Made by a program: the position numbers and the translations under genes
Shown here: piece by piece, positions 26,919 to 34,882 of the stretch
Layout of the letters: every line of letters starts with the position of its first letter
How positions within the stretch are numbered: the stretch's first letter is position 1
Notes under the pieces: model-generated
What the model saw: the letters and a program-made list of their open reading frames with translations, nothing else
What the model was told of the DNA's origin: nothing
Databases searched by the model: none
Source: Tunicatimonas sp964551335
GTDB taxonomy: Bacteria > Bacteroidota > Bacteroidia > Cytophagales > Cyclobacteriaceae
Assembly (NCBI GenBank): GCA_964551335.1
Contig: CAZKCO010000030.1
Span: 21,806-85,805, forward strand
DNA: 64,000 bases
Direction of reading: 5' to 3'

Positions 26919-27704
26919 TTATTTCAGCAAGCGCAAGATTCGTAGTTTTCTGGTATCAGAACTGGTTATATTTCGGTGAAAGGTATGTTGGGGGTTATTC
27001 TGAATTTTTCGAAATAGTTGCTCTGCTTCTTCGTAGTTATGAACACCTAACCAAGCCAGGGCTAGATAAAATTCAGCCTCCTCCTGAAAGAGCGAATCTT
27101 TCATAGTTTGATTAGTTTCCAGAACTTTACTAAGCATTTGGGTCGCTTCATTGTATTTTTCAAGTTGTAATAAGCTCACAGATGTAAGAAACATATCCTG
27201 TACCTTAGGTGAAGATAGCGTCTGGTATCTCTCAACAACTTCCGGATATTGTTCGGCTACATACAGGGAATCAATTAGCGAACTTTCTTCGCTTTGGGCA
27301 CGAGTAATAGGTAGCTGGTAGGAAATAAAATTCTCATCATAGAGTGCTTCAGGTGTCATCGTGGCATATTCAATTAATACGTATCCGGCAACTCCGAATA
27401 ATAAGACAGCTGCAATTCTACCCATGTTACGCCAGATCGTTCGTATTTTTGAATCTTCTTTCTCAAGTTGATAATTTGTTATCTCATTACTGAAAGCGTG
27501 CTGTTGGTGCCAGTCGGCAACGCGCTTTCGCATTCCCTGGGCACGTACCGCATCTTGAGAAAGCTTCAGAATCTCTAGTTCTTCTGCCAGCTCAGGATCA
27601 GTCTGGATAAGTTGCTCTAGTTGCTTTTGCTCCTCTTTACTTAGCTCTCCCAGCAGGTAGCGGTCAAGGGTTTCCAATCGTTTTATTTCATTGTCATTTA
27701 ACAT
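26919..27704 (-). CDS. Predicted membrane anti-sigma factor with periplasmic TPR-like tail
   Basis: A 261-residue protein. Residues 1-60 resemble Bacteroidota anti-sigma N-termini (LDRYLLGELSKEEQ, then QTDPELAEELE). A single transmembrane helix lies near residues 94-113 (MGRIAAVLLFGVAGYVL). The rest is helical and TPR-like (YNEATQMLSKVL, YEEAEQLFRKI). Its start overlaps the end of the ECF sigma gene by 11 bases, the classic arrangement of a sigma/anti-sigma pair. By topology the sigma-binding end is cytoplasmic and the TPR-like sensor end periplasmic. No zinc-finger (HxxxCxxC) is present. Confidence 0.8.
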   Translation of the reverse strand: MLNDNEIKRLETLDRYLLGELSKEEQKQLEQLIQTDPELAEELEILKLSQDAVRAQGMRKRVADWHQQHAFSNEITNYQLEKEDSKIRTIWRNMGRIAAVLLFGVAGYVLIEYATMTPEALYDENFISYQLPITRAQSEESSLIDSLYVAEQYPEVVERYQTLSSPKVQDMFLTSVSLLQLEKYNEATQMLSKVLETNQTMKDSLFQEEAEFYLALAWLGVHNYEEAEQLFRKIQNNPQHTFHRNITSSDTRKLRILRLLK

Positions 27705-28308
27705 GGCGCGACATTGTTTTTAGATTTTCACGAAGCACAGGGGAGTTTTTCACTCGGAGGGATATTTCTTTTAGGCACTTATATTTTTTATTTCGCACAA
27801 CCTGTTCATTCTGATAGCGAGGCATTTTGGCTAAAATCTCTTTTAGCGATAGATTTTCGTAGTAAAATAGACGTAAAATCTCTCTACAAGTATCGCTCAG
27901 TTCATTAAGTAGCGAAATAATCATAGTTTGATGTTCCTTATACACTAAATATTCAGAAACGTCAGATTCCATCGTTGTTTGGTCTCCTTGAAACTGCTCG
28001 TGACGTCGGAAAGCACTATTTCGTTTTCTGAGTTCAGTGATCCACAGGTTTCTAGTCAGCGTATACAAAAAAGACTTAATACTAGCCTGTCCCCGAAATT
28101 TTTCCTGCTTTACCAATTCAATAAAACCTAACAACACTTCCTGAAAAATATCCGCAGCATCATCTGAAGTACCGCTATTCTTTCTTACGTAGCTTTCTAG
28201 CAAACCATAATATTCCCTGTAAATAAACTCTATTGCTTCGTCTATATTTTTTTCCTCCTTTATGGCTTTTACTAGTTCAGCATCGCTGAAACTGCTCTTT
28301 TTCTGCAT
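27694..28308 (-). CDS. ECF-type RNA polymerase sigma factor
   Basis: A 204-residue sigma-70 family protein. Region 2 reads YGLLESYVRKN..DAADIFQEVLLGFIE, then FRGQASIKSFLYTLTRNLWITELRKR. Region 4 has LSDTCREILRLFYYENLSLKEILAKM, then a recognition-helix-like segment (YQNEQVVRNKKYKCLKEI). It is followed, with an 11-base overlap, by its predicted anti-sigma gene, and is divergent from the Asp-rich lipoprotein and CHAT genes across 249 bases. Autoregulation and control of that divergent pair are likely by analogy with other ECF loci; this is inferred. Confidence 0.9.
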   Translation of the reverse strand: MQKKSSFSDAELVKAIKEEKNIDEAIEFIYREYYGLLESYVRKNSGTSDDAADIFQEVLLGFIELVKQEKFRGQASIKSFLYTLTRNLWITELRKRNSAFRRHEQFQGDQTTMESDVSEYLVYKEHQTMIISLLNELSDTCREILRLFYYENLSLKEILAKMPRYQNEQVVRNKKYKCLKEISLRVKNSPVLRENLKTMSRHVK

Positions 28309-28557
28309 AAATTATCGTATTAATGTCGTAGCTGGTAGTTTAGGTGTAACCGTATTATTCAAAGTTTTTTTAGTTTTTCCATTTAGTCTAAATTTAGTAC
28401 TTAATTCAAATAATATTGAATAATCTTCATTTCTCTCAACGCAAGATTTATAGAGGTGCTTTGTTCCTCAATTGCTGTACTGTTTTAATCATTTTACAGC
28501 CCTATCGGTTACAAACTAATATTCGGCCTCGACCTTAGGAAAATAATTCAAGAAACA

Positions 28558-29565
28558 ATGAAATTACACTTGGCAAAATTGGGGTCTATACTCCTAATCT
28601 CCACTACTTTTTTATTCTCGCTAGTCAGTTGTAGTGAAGACGATGGTACTATTCGAGATGCTAACGTTAATGGATCGGGTGACACCGTAAATCTAACTTC
28701 TTCCTCAGCCTCTTCTACTACCGATTGTTCGTTATTCGGCTATCCTGATACAATATTTTTTATTCAGGAGGCGCCCACGAACCTGGTCAGTCCTAACTCT
28801 ACCTTAACCGGGACTTATAGCTCCTTCCCGTTAGGACTCTCCATTAACCCAACTACGGGAGTAATTGATGTAAATGCTAGTGAAACCGGGTTGAAATATG
28901 AGGTCCGCTACGTGCCTACCGGCACTACCGATACCTGCCGAACGTTTATGACTATCTCGGGGGTAAATTATCTGGATAGTATTTACGTGCTTAGCGAAGG
29001 GGACAGCTTGGCTTTCCCCATTTACAATGCAGAGCCTACCGCTCTACTTCCTTGCGATGATGATGACGACGATGATGATGATGACGACGACGATGGTGAT
29101 GATGACGACGACGACGATGATGATGACGATGGCGATGATGACGATGACTGCGAGTTTGACGATGGTGCTGATGATGATGACGGAGACGGCACTGCTGATG
29201 AGCCAGCTCCTGGTCAGGAAGTGATCCCTCTGGGTGTGGCTATCAGTAAGTCTGATGGATCTATCAACCTCCAACAAACCCTTAATAACGGCACCTTTGG
29301 CTCAACTACCCCTGTCAATGGTACTTTTAGAGACTTTACTATCTTCTACCGCCTCAACGATGCCAGCAACGGTGCCTTAAACTCCATTGACGTCCGTTTT
29401 TACTATTATGAAACCGAAGAGGACGTGCCTCAAACAATAATAGATGAGATTAGGGGGCGCGAAGATTTAATCTTATCCAATGGACGCTTTCTAAAGAATG
29501 CCAAAATGATGGACAGGAATGGTCGTCCACCTTACTTAGTTATTGTTAGTCGGCCCCGTAGATAG
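28558..29565 (+). CDS. Lipoprotein with Cys-flanked poly-aspartate tract
   Basis: A 335-residue protein with a lipoprotein signal, lipobox SLVSC. The N-terminal domain is Thr/Ser-rich with a DCSLFGYPDTIFFI segment and putadomain-like IS.NP.TG..D.N turns. Residues 167-197 are 29 Asp and 2 Gly, bracketed by Cys166 and Cys198, and followed by a DDGADDDDGDG cluster resembling thrombospondin type 3 calcium sites. The C-terminal domain ends in a basic tail (VIVSRPRR). Surface-exposed divalent cation binding is the obvious inference. It is the first gene divergent from the ECF sigma factor and 74 bases upstream of the CHAT gene. Confidence 0.75.
   Translation: MKLHLAKLGSILLISTTFLFSLVSCSEDDGTIRDANVNGSGDTVNLTSSSASSTTDCSLFGYPDTIFFIQEAPTNLVSPNSTLTGTYSSFPLGLSINPTTGVIDVNASETGLKYEVRYVPTGTTDTCRTFMTISGVNYLDSIYVLSEGDSLAFPIYNAEPTALLPCDDDDDDDDDDDDDGDDDDDDDDDDDGDDDDDCEFDDGADDDDGDGTADEPAPGQEVIPLGVAISKSDGSINLQQTLNNGTFGSTTPVNGTFRDFTIFYRLNDASNGALNSIDVRFYYYETEEDVPQTIIDEIRGREDLILSNGRFLKNAKMMDRNGRPPYLVIVSRPRR
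29056..29148 (+). repeat. GAY trinucleotide tract encoding poly-Asp
   Basis: Thirty-one codons: 13 Asp, Gly, 11 Asp, Gly, 5 Asp, using mixed GAT and GAC. The mixed codon use argues against simple recent slippage and for selection on the acidic protein sequence. Confidence 0.9.
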
Positions 29566-29601
29566 TCCCGTAAAATAGTAAAATTCAGACGAGGTCTCGT
29601 G

Positions 29602-29638
29602 CCTTTGTGGTTTTTTCCTAATTTAGGATTCACAAAGG
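29602..29638 (+). promoter_or_regulatory. Hairpin abutting the CHAT gene start codon
   Basis: CCTTTGTG (29602-29609) pairs perfectly with CACAAAGG (29631-29638), with a second small stem CCT/AGG inside the loop. The stem ends one base before the ATG at 29640. It could occlude the start or act as a partial terminator between the lipoprotein and the CHAT gene. Confidence 0.6.
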
Positions 29639-29639
29639 T

Positions 29640-32435
29640 ATGAGACTTTTTCGTTGGCTTACTTACATTTTTTGGCTGACCAGCATAAATGCTTTCGGTT
29701 ACGCCCAGATTGATACTTCATTTGCCTATCAGCAGGCCGAGAGCTATTACAATACCGAGGTTCCTACTGCCCAAACCGACAGTCTGGCTCTGATCAACTA
29801 CTTGAAAGCTATTGATGAATTTTCGGTAGATAAAAGTTTAAAAAGAGCTCCACTTCTATTGGATAGTTACGAAAAAGCTGGGATTATTCACCAGATTTAC
29901 GGGCGAAACGAGCCGGCAGTGAGGATGTACCAAAACGCTATCCACACCGCTAAAAAATTCTTCCTAAGTGATTCACTATTGTATCGCCCTTATCTCTATA
30001 TCGGCAATGCTTACTATTACCTTCATAATTTCGACTCTTCTTTAACTTATTTAAAAAAGGCAGAAATATTATTAAATCAATATTCTCCGGCAGAAGCTGA
30101 TCGGCTGTACAATGCATTAGGAATAATATACTACGAAGCTGGTAATTTTGAGCAAAGCATAAATTATTTTTCACTGGCTTTAGAGATATTAGATAGTTTG
30201 GGAATCAGCGATCAGCAAGCAATTTATAGCTTCACTAGTAATATTGCTTCATCACTAAGTATTTTGAGAGAATACGATTCAGCTGCCGTGACATACAAAA
30301 GTTTAGTTCCACTGGGTATAGAGTTAAATACAGTATACCTCAACCTTGGGTCTTTGTATATAAATCAAAATCTACCCGATAGCGCCTTGTACTACCTTCA
30401 AAAGGTAAAAGACTCTACCTATGTAGAGAGAATACGTTTACTCAATAGTAAGGGTAGCGCATACTTAAAAACTGGTAAATATCAACAAGCTATTAACCAA
30501 TTAAAAAGAGTCTTAGATTCCACCAAGGATAGCACATTAGTAAGGCGCAACCAAGATATTGGAACAACCTACATGCTTATGGGAGATGCTTCCATTAAGC
30601 AAAACCAACTGTCGGAAGCACTGCGGTACTACCAGCGGGCCATTATTCAGTTTGACTATGACTTTAGCGATACTACAGTCTTCAGCAATCCTCACGATTT
30701 TGCTTCGGCCTTTAGCAGCTTTGCGCTATTCGGCAGCCTTACGGCTAAAGCCTATTGTCTGGAGCTACTTTATAAGCAAAAAAAACAACCCCAATACCTG
30801 CTAGCCGCCATTGATACCTACCAAGCCGCCTTCGAAATGGCTGATTACGTGAATAAATGGTTTGATAATGAAGATGCCCGGCTGTTTTTGGCCGAGGAGG
30901 TGCTACCCTCTTTTCAGCATGCGGTTGATTTTGCAGTAGTGGCTTACGAGCAAACCGAGGATGTCCAGTACCTAGAAACAGCCTTTCGGTGGGCCGAGAA
31001 AAGTAAAGCTAACGCACTGGCAGCAGCTATTCGAGAGGATGCGGTCCGTAGCTATTCCGGGCTACCCGATTCGCTGCTGAATCAGGAGTCTCTCCTTCAA
31101 CAAAACCTCTCCCGTCTCTTTCTGAAAATTGATCAGGCCGAAGGTGCAGAAGCGATCAGTAGTCTAGAGACTGAAATTAGAAACACTGAATTAGCTCTCT
31201 CCCGGTTACAAGACCGCCTAAACGAATACCCCACGTATCGCCAGAAAAAGTTTCAGTACGACAGTTTGAATATTGACTTCTTGCAACAAGAGGTCCTAGA
31301 TTCTCACTCGGCGTTGCTCTCTTATTTTCTCAGTGACAGTACAGTCTATTTATTTTCACTTCAGACAAACCGCCTCAGTTACCGGGCGGTGCCCCGTGAT
31401 TCGGCTTACACCCAAAATTTGCAACAGTTACAAGACGAGCTACGTAACATTCAAGCCGGGCAAACCTACCAAGGAATACAACCCGCCCGTTACCTTTATG
31501 ATCAGTTGTTGTTGCCCTCTCAATCGGTGCTCAACAATGCCAAAGCGCTTATCATTATTCCTCACCAGGAACTAAACTATTTGCCGTTTGAGGTATTGCT
31601 AAACGCTAATGATGAATATTTGCTCCGCAGTCATCAAATTAGCTACCAGTATACTGCTTCCTTTCTTAAGTTGAGTCCGGTTGCGGTAAATGACCTAGGA
31701 AGCGCTTTGGCGCTGGCTCCTTTTTCAGCAAATGAAACGTATGAACCTTCTGGATTAGAACCGCTTCCTTCTTCCGTCTCCGAAATCTCCCGATTGAGCG
31801 GGGTGATGTTGGAGCATAGCGAGGCTACTAAAGATAATTTTTTACGCTACAGCAAAGATGTTTCTATCATCCACTTAGCCACTCATGCTATTGCCGATAG
31901 CGAAGACCCAACGCGATCGTATATTGCATTCTATCCCTACCAAGAGGCTGATAGTTCGTACAAGTTGTTTGCCCATGAGCTGTATAATTTACCGCTTCAA
32001 CAAACCCAACTAGCGTTTCTCAGCGCCTGTGAAACTGCTAGCGGAATGATGGTCAACGGAGAAGGTATTATGAGTCTGTCGCGAGCTTTTGCCTACGCTG
32101 GATGCCCCAATCTTATTACTTCTCAATGGAAAGCCGAAGACCACACAACTGCTTACCTTAGTGAGCGGTTCTACGGATATTTAAACCAGGGCAGCAATGT
32201 TGCCGAGGCCCTGCGCCTAGCAAAGTTAGATTTACTGGACGATGAAAAATTTGCCCAATTTCAGGCCCCACCCTACTGGGCACACTTAATTTTTATTGGC
32301 AATCCCCATTCTCCAACATCATCCTATGCTTTTCTCTGGGTTTTGGGCTTACTGTTTCTGGGAATTCTCCTAATCACCTTTGGATGGATTAGATGTAAAA
32401 AAATAATATATTCATTCTTGGCATCAATAAACTGA
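29640..32435 (+). CDS. Membrane-anchored TPR-CHAT protein
   Basis: A 931-residue protein with a signal peptide (MRLFRWLTYIFWL to about GYAQ). About ten TPR units span residues 60-400, a coiled-coil helical linker about 430-530, and a CHAT (caspase-like) domain about 560-890. Near its C-terminus is one transmembrane helix (about 897-918), then RCKK. The predicted catalytic dyad is His749 (HLATHA) and Cys797 (LSACETASG), both intact; APPYWAHLIFIGNP is the usual CHAT ending. Topology places TPR and CHAT in the periplasm. CHAT proteins are predicted, and in a few cases proven, proteases. Its position opposite the sigma/anti-sigma pair suggests a role in that signalling circuit. Confidence 0.9.
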   Translation: MRLFRWLTYIFWLTSINAFGYAQIDTSFAYQQAESYYNTEVPTAQTDSLALINYLKAIDEFSVDKSLKRAPLLLDSYEKAGIIHQIYGRNEPAVRMYQNAIHTAKKFFLSDSLLYRPYLYIGNAYYYLHNFDSSLTYLKKAEILLNQYSPAEADRLYNALGIIYYEAGNFEQSINYFSLALEILDSLGISDQQAIYSFTSNIASSLSILREYDSAAVTYKSLVPLGIELNTVYLNLGSLYINQNLPDSALYYLQKVKDSTYVERIRLLNSKGSAYLKTGKYQQAINQLKRVLDSTKDSTLVRRNQDIGTTYMLMGDASIKQNQLSEALRYYQRAIIQFDYDFSDTTVFSNPHDFASAFSSFALFGSLTAKAYCLELLYKQKKQPQYLLAAIDTYQAAFEMADYVNKWFDNEDARLFLAEEVLPSFQHAVDFAVVAYEQTEDVQYLETAFRWAEKSKANALAAAIREDAVRSYSGLPDSLLNQESLLQQNLSRLFLKIDQAEGAEAISSLETEIRNTELALSRLQDRLNEYPTYRQKKFQYDSLNIDFLQQEVLDSHSALLSYFLSDSTVYLFSLQTNRLSYRAVPRDSAYTQNLQQLQDELRNIQAGQTYQGIQPARYLYDQLLLPSQSVLNNAKALIIIPHQELNYLPFEVLLNANDEYLLRSHQISYQYTASFLKLSPVAVNDLGSALALAPFSANETYEPSGLEPLPSSVSEISRLSGVMLEHSEATKDNFLRYSKDVSIIHLATHAIADSEDPTRSYIAFYPYQEADSSYKLFAHELYNLPLQQTQLAFLSACETASGMMVNGEGIMSLSRAFAYAGCPNLITSQWKAEDHTTAYLSERFYGYLNQGSNVAEALRLAKLDLLDDEKFAQFQAPPYWAHLIFIGNPHSPTSSYAFLWVLGLLFLGILLITFGWIRCKKIIYSFLASIN

Positions 32436-32452
32436 GAAAGACTAACTCTATC

Positions 32453-33499
32453 TCAAACGACAGCTTTATCTGGTGCTCTGACCGCTGTTGCATCAGAGGT
32501 TTTCTTTGAGTATATCTTTTCCTCCTCATCAAGGTACAGACTGATTTTGTTGAGTGAAAGCATTCCGCGCCGTACTACTCCTGGAACTTTGAAGAGCCGA
32601 CGTAAGGGTGAAATGACCGAAGTCAATACTAACAAATATACCAGTAGTTCTCCTCCACTAATCTGTAATTCGGGGCGAACAGCTACCTGCCATAACAATA
32701 TTCCAGTGAGCACGTGCCCCATCAAAGGGGCCAGCACCTGCCGTACATTTTCCGAGACATGGTAGGCCCGATTTGCTGCCAGTAGCTTACGTGTCTTACG
32801 CCGAAACTTCCGGATGACCTCCTTTTCACCTCTAATTGCTTTGGTCTCAGTATGAAGTGAAAATTGACCAGCTACGTAGGAAAGCATGAAGCTTTTGCGG
32901 TCTCGTTTTTCTTTGATCAGTGGTTTCTGATACCGGTCAAGCCAAATCATCAGGGGAATGTACAATACCAATGATAGCAGCAGAATAGTGCTCAATATAG
33001 CGTTCAGCACAAAGAGAATACCGAAGCCTGACAGTAAAAACAACAAGTCTTTTATTCCACCGTGCAGGCCTCGTACCAATAAGTTCTTTACACTGTTCAT
33101 GTCTCCGCTGTAGCGCAGTAGGTAACGCCCGTAAGGTTTATGCTGAAATGTTTCGGCTGACCAATTAATTTGGGCAGTAAACAGCCGCCGGGTAATTTTA
33201 TGGATAAACTGCTCAGCCTCCCAAGTGATCCAGTACTTCTCGGAATAAGTAAATACTGCTTTTAAAACCAGTATCCCGATAAAGAAGGTAAAGAAAGCTT
33301 CCATATTTTGTAACTGCACCCCAAACAGCTTTAGCAGTTTGGTACGGTTGGTGATAGATTGAAAATGAATATCAAAAAAAGCCCCCAGCGATACCGGAAC
33401 CATAAACGTACAGACACTACCCAGCCATCCTAATCCTAAAATCAGGAGCAAGTATATCCGACGAGCGCACCAAAAATCGGCTAATAAAGGAAGAGACAT
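32453..33499 (-). CDS. ABC exporter transmembrane domain without ATPase domain
   Basis: A 348-residue protein matching the membrane half of a type IV (B-type) ABC exporter. It has about six hydrophobic helices and the coupling-helix-like stretches YLLRYSGDMNSVKNLLVRG and EKRDRKSFMLSYVAGQF...ETKAIRGEKEVIRKF. It stops after the sixth helix and a short tail, so the usual 230-residue nucleotide-binding domain is absent, and there is no remnant after the stop before the CHAT gene end. It could work with a separate ATPase, or be a non-transporting remnant. The next upstream gene has a P-loop but is not an ABC ATPase. Confidence 0.8.
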   Translation of the reverse strand: MSLPLLADFWCARRIYLLLILGLGWLGSVCTFMVPVSLGAFFDIHFQSITNRTKLLKLFGVQLQNMEAFFTFFIGILVLKAVFTYSEKYWITWEAEQFIHKITRRLFTAQINWSAETFQHKPYGRYLLRYSGDMNSVKNLLVRGLHGGIKDLLFLLSGFGILFVLNAILSTILLLSLVLYIPLMIWLDRYQKPLIKEKRDRKSFMLSYVAGQFSLHTETKAIRGEKEVIRKFRRKTRKLLAANRAYHVSENVRQVLAPLMGHVLTGILLWQVAVRPELQISGGELLVYLLVLTSVISPLRRLFKVPGVVRRGMLSLNKISLYLDEEEKIYSKKTSDATAVRAPDKAVV

Positions 33500-33700
33500 A
33501 ATTTATGCGAAGACCAAAAACCGGAGTTTGAAATCCGATTTCCGAATAATTTTAGGTACTTATTCAATTGATTATCCTGTTTTTGTTGTAATCGATTTGC
33601 CGGGTGCAATAAGTTATGTCCACTTTCACCTGATTGCCTACTAAAGGAGACCCAATAAAGCACTCTGCTCCCGGCGAGAATCAATCTATCTTCCGTTCCT

Positions 33701-34747
33701 TTATTGGGCAATACGAAGTAAAGAACGAGAAACGATCTGCTCGGCTCCGTCCCCGATGAGACCTTCCAGGTCATAGATTGGCAGTTGGGTGTGTTCTTTT
33801 ACCTCGCTTACCAGCAGCGGGCTGGCGGTGAACATCCCGCAGAGTGCCACCGGGACAATGCCCCAGCTCTTTAGGATTTGAATTCCCTGAAGGGCTGCCA
33901 GACTATCTCCGGCTGAGAAGATTACATCATCAATTGTGTTCATAAATCGGTGGTTAGTCATCAGTAACTTGGTCTCCCGTTGAATAACTCCGTCAGCAAT
34001 TTCAATAATCACATAGTCGGGATGTTTCTCTAAGGTCAGACGCAGTAGCGACTCGTACAGATCGAGTAATTCATCTTCCGAGCATAAGTAAGTTGAAGGA
34101 TAGCCAAAGTAGCTAAAGTCGGTAGAAAAGTCAGCTCCCAAATCATGCGCCAGGTCAGCATCTTTGGTGTAGACCGTTCCAGTAAGTTTGATGTAAGCGA
34201 CGGTTTTGCCCTGCTTTTTCAAGCCGTGCACCAGAAATGCTGCCGAGGTGGTCTTACCACTATCCATTGAAGATCCTACCGAAAGAATCACTTTGGTGAG
34301 TGAAGCACTCGCACCAGAGAAAGTATGCATCTGGTCAGCCTTTAGCTTTTTAGTATTAATCACCTCACCCGTTTCATTAGTGGCATAGCCAACAATGCGT
34401 AGCCAGGTGGGCCCAATCTCGTCAAACTTAGCGTGCATACTGTGCACCCGTCCTACCGTTCCACCACCACCCAGAATATGAAACTCCTGTTGTACAGTGT
34501 CAGGTATATATCCCTCGAACTGGCCAGTCGCATAGCGCGTACCAAAAGCTGCCATCATGTGGTCGCCGGGCATTAGAGTAACGCTACGTCGGTCGGCTGA
34601 CTGAATTTTTTCATGTTTACCGATGGCTAATACCTCAAAAATAGCCACATCACCGGCTTGCGGGATGTAGTATTGTGTACGTGATTGATCTAGCTGATAA
34701 GAATTTACATCAGCGCAAATAATTGATTTTTTTACACGAGTGTTCAT
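33701..34747 (-). CDS. P-loop NTPase with N-terminal beta domain (DUF1611/MobB-like)
   Basis: A 348-residue soluble protein. The N-terminal 150 residues are beta-rich (PQAGDVAIFEVLAIGKH, GDHMMAAFGTRYATGQFEGY). A SIMIBI-type P-loop GSSMDSGKTT lies at 158-167, followed by AYIKLTGTVYTKD and DYVIIEIADGVIQRET, the likely Walker B. The layout recalls DUF1611/DgcN-type and MobB-like NTPases. Substrate unknown. No signal peptide. It is 201 bases from the membrane-domain gene on the same strand; co-transcription is possible but unproven. Confidence 0.7.
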   Translation of the reverse strand: MNTRVKKSIICADVNSYQLDQSRTQYYIPQAGDVAIFEVLAIGKHEKIQSADRRSVTLMPGDHMMAAFGTRYATGQFEGYIPDTVQQEFHILGGGGTVGRVHSMHAKFDEIGPTWLRIVGYATNETGEVINTKKLKADQMHTFSGASASLTKVILSVGSSMDSGKTTSAAFLVHGLKKQGKTVAYIKLTGTVYTKDADLAHDLGADFSTDFSYFGYPSTYLCSEDELLDLYESLLRLTLEKHPDYVIIEIADGVIQRETKLLMTNHRFMNTIDDVIFSAGDSLAALQGIQILKSWGIVPVALCGMFTASPLLVSEVKEHTQLPIYDLEGLIGDGAEQIVSRSLLRIAQ

Positions 34748-34882
34748 AGTGCGTGGATTTTAGAATTTTAAGAGATGGTTACATCCGGTTGATTTTTGTG
34801 CCTCACTGTCGATACTGACATTCGGGATGTAATCGTTATTGTTTATTTATTTTTAACAAAATTTCAAACAGGCTAGTATCAA

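Noticed and set aside
29044..29277. Minus-strand frame of 77 codons rich in Ile and Val across the poly-Asp tract
   Set aside because: It is the mirror of the GAY repeat (ATC/GTC codons) and not a gene.
33481..33774. 97-codon minus-strand frame between the ABC membrane domain and P-loop genes
   Set aside because: Largely overlaps both real genes in another frame and has no protein-like features.
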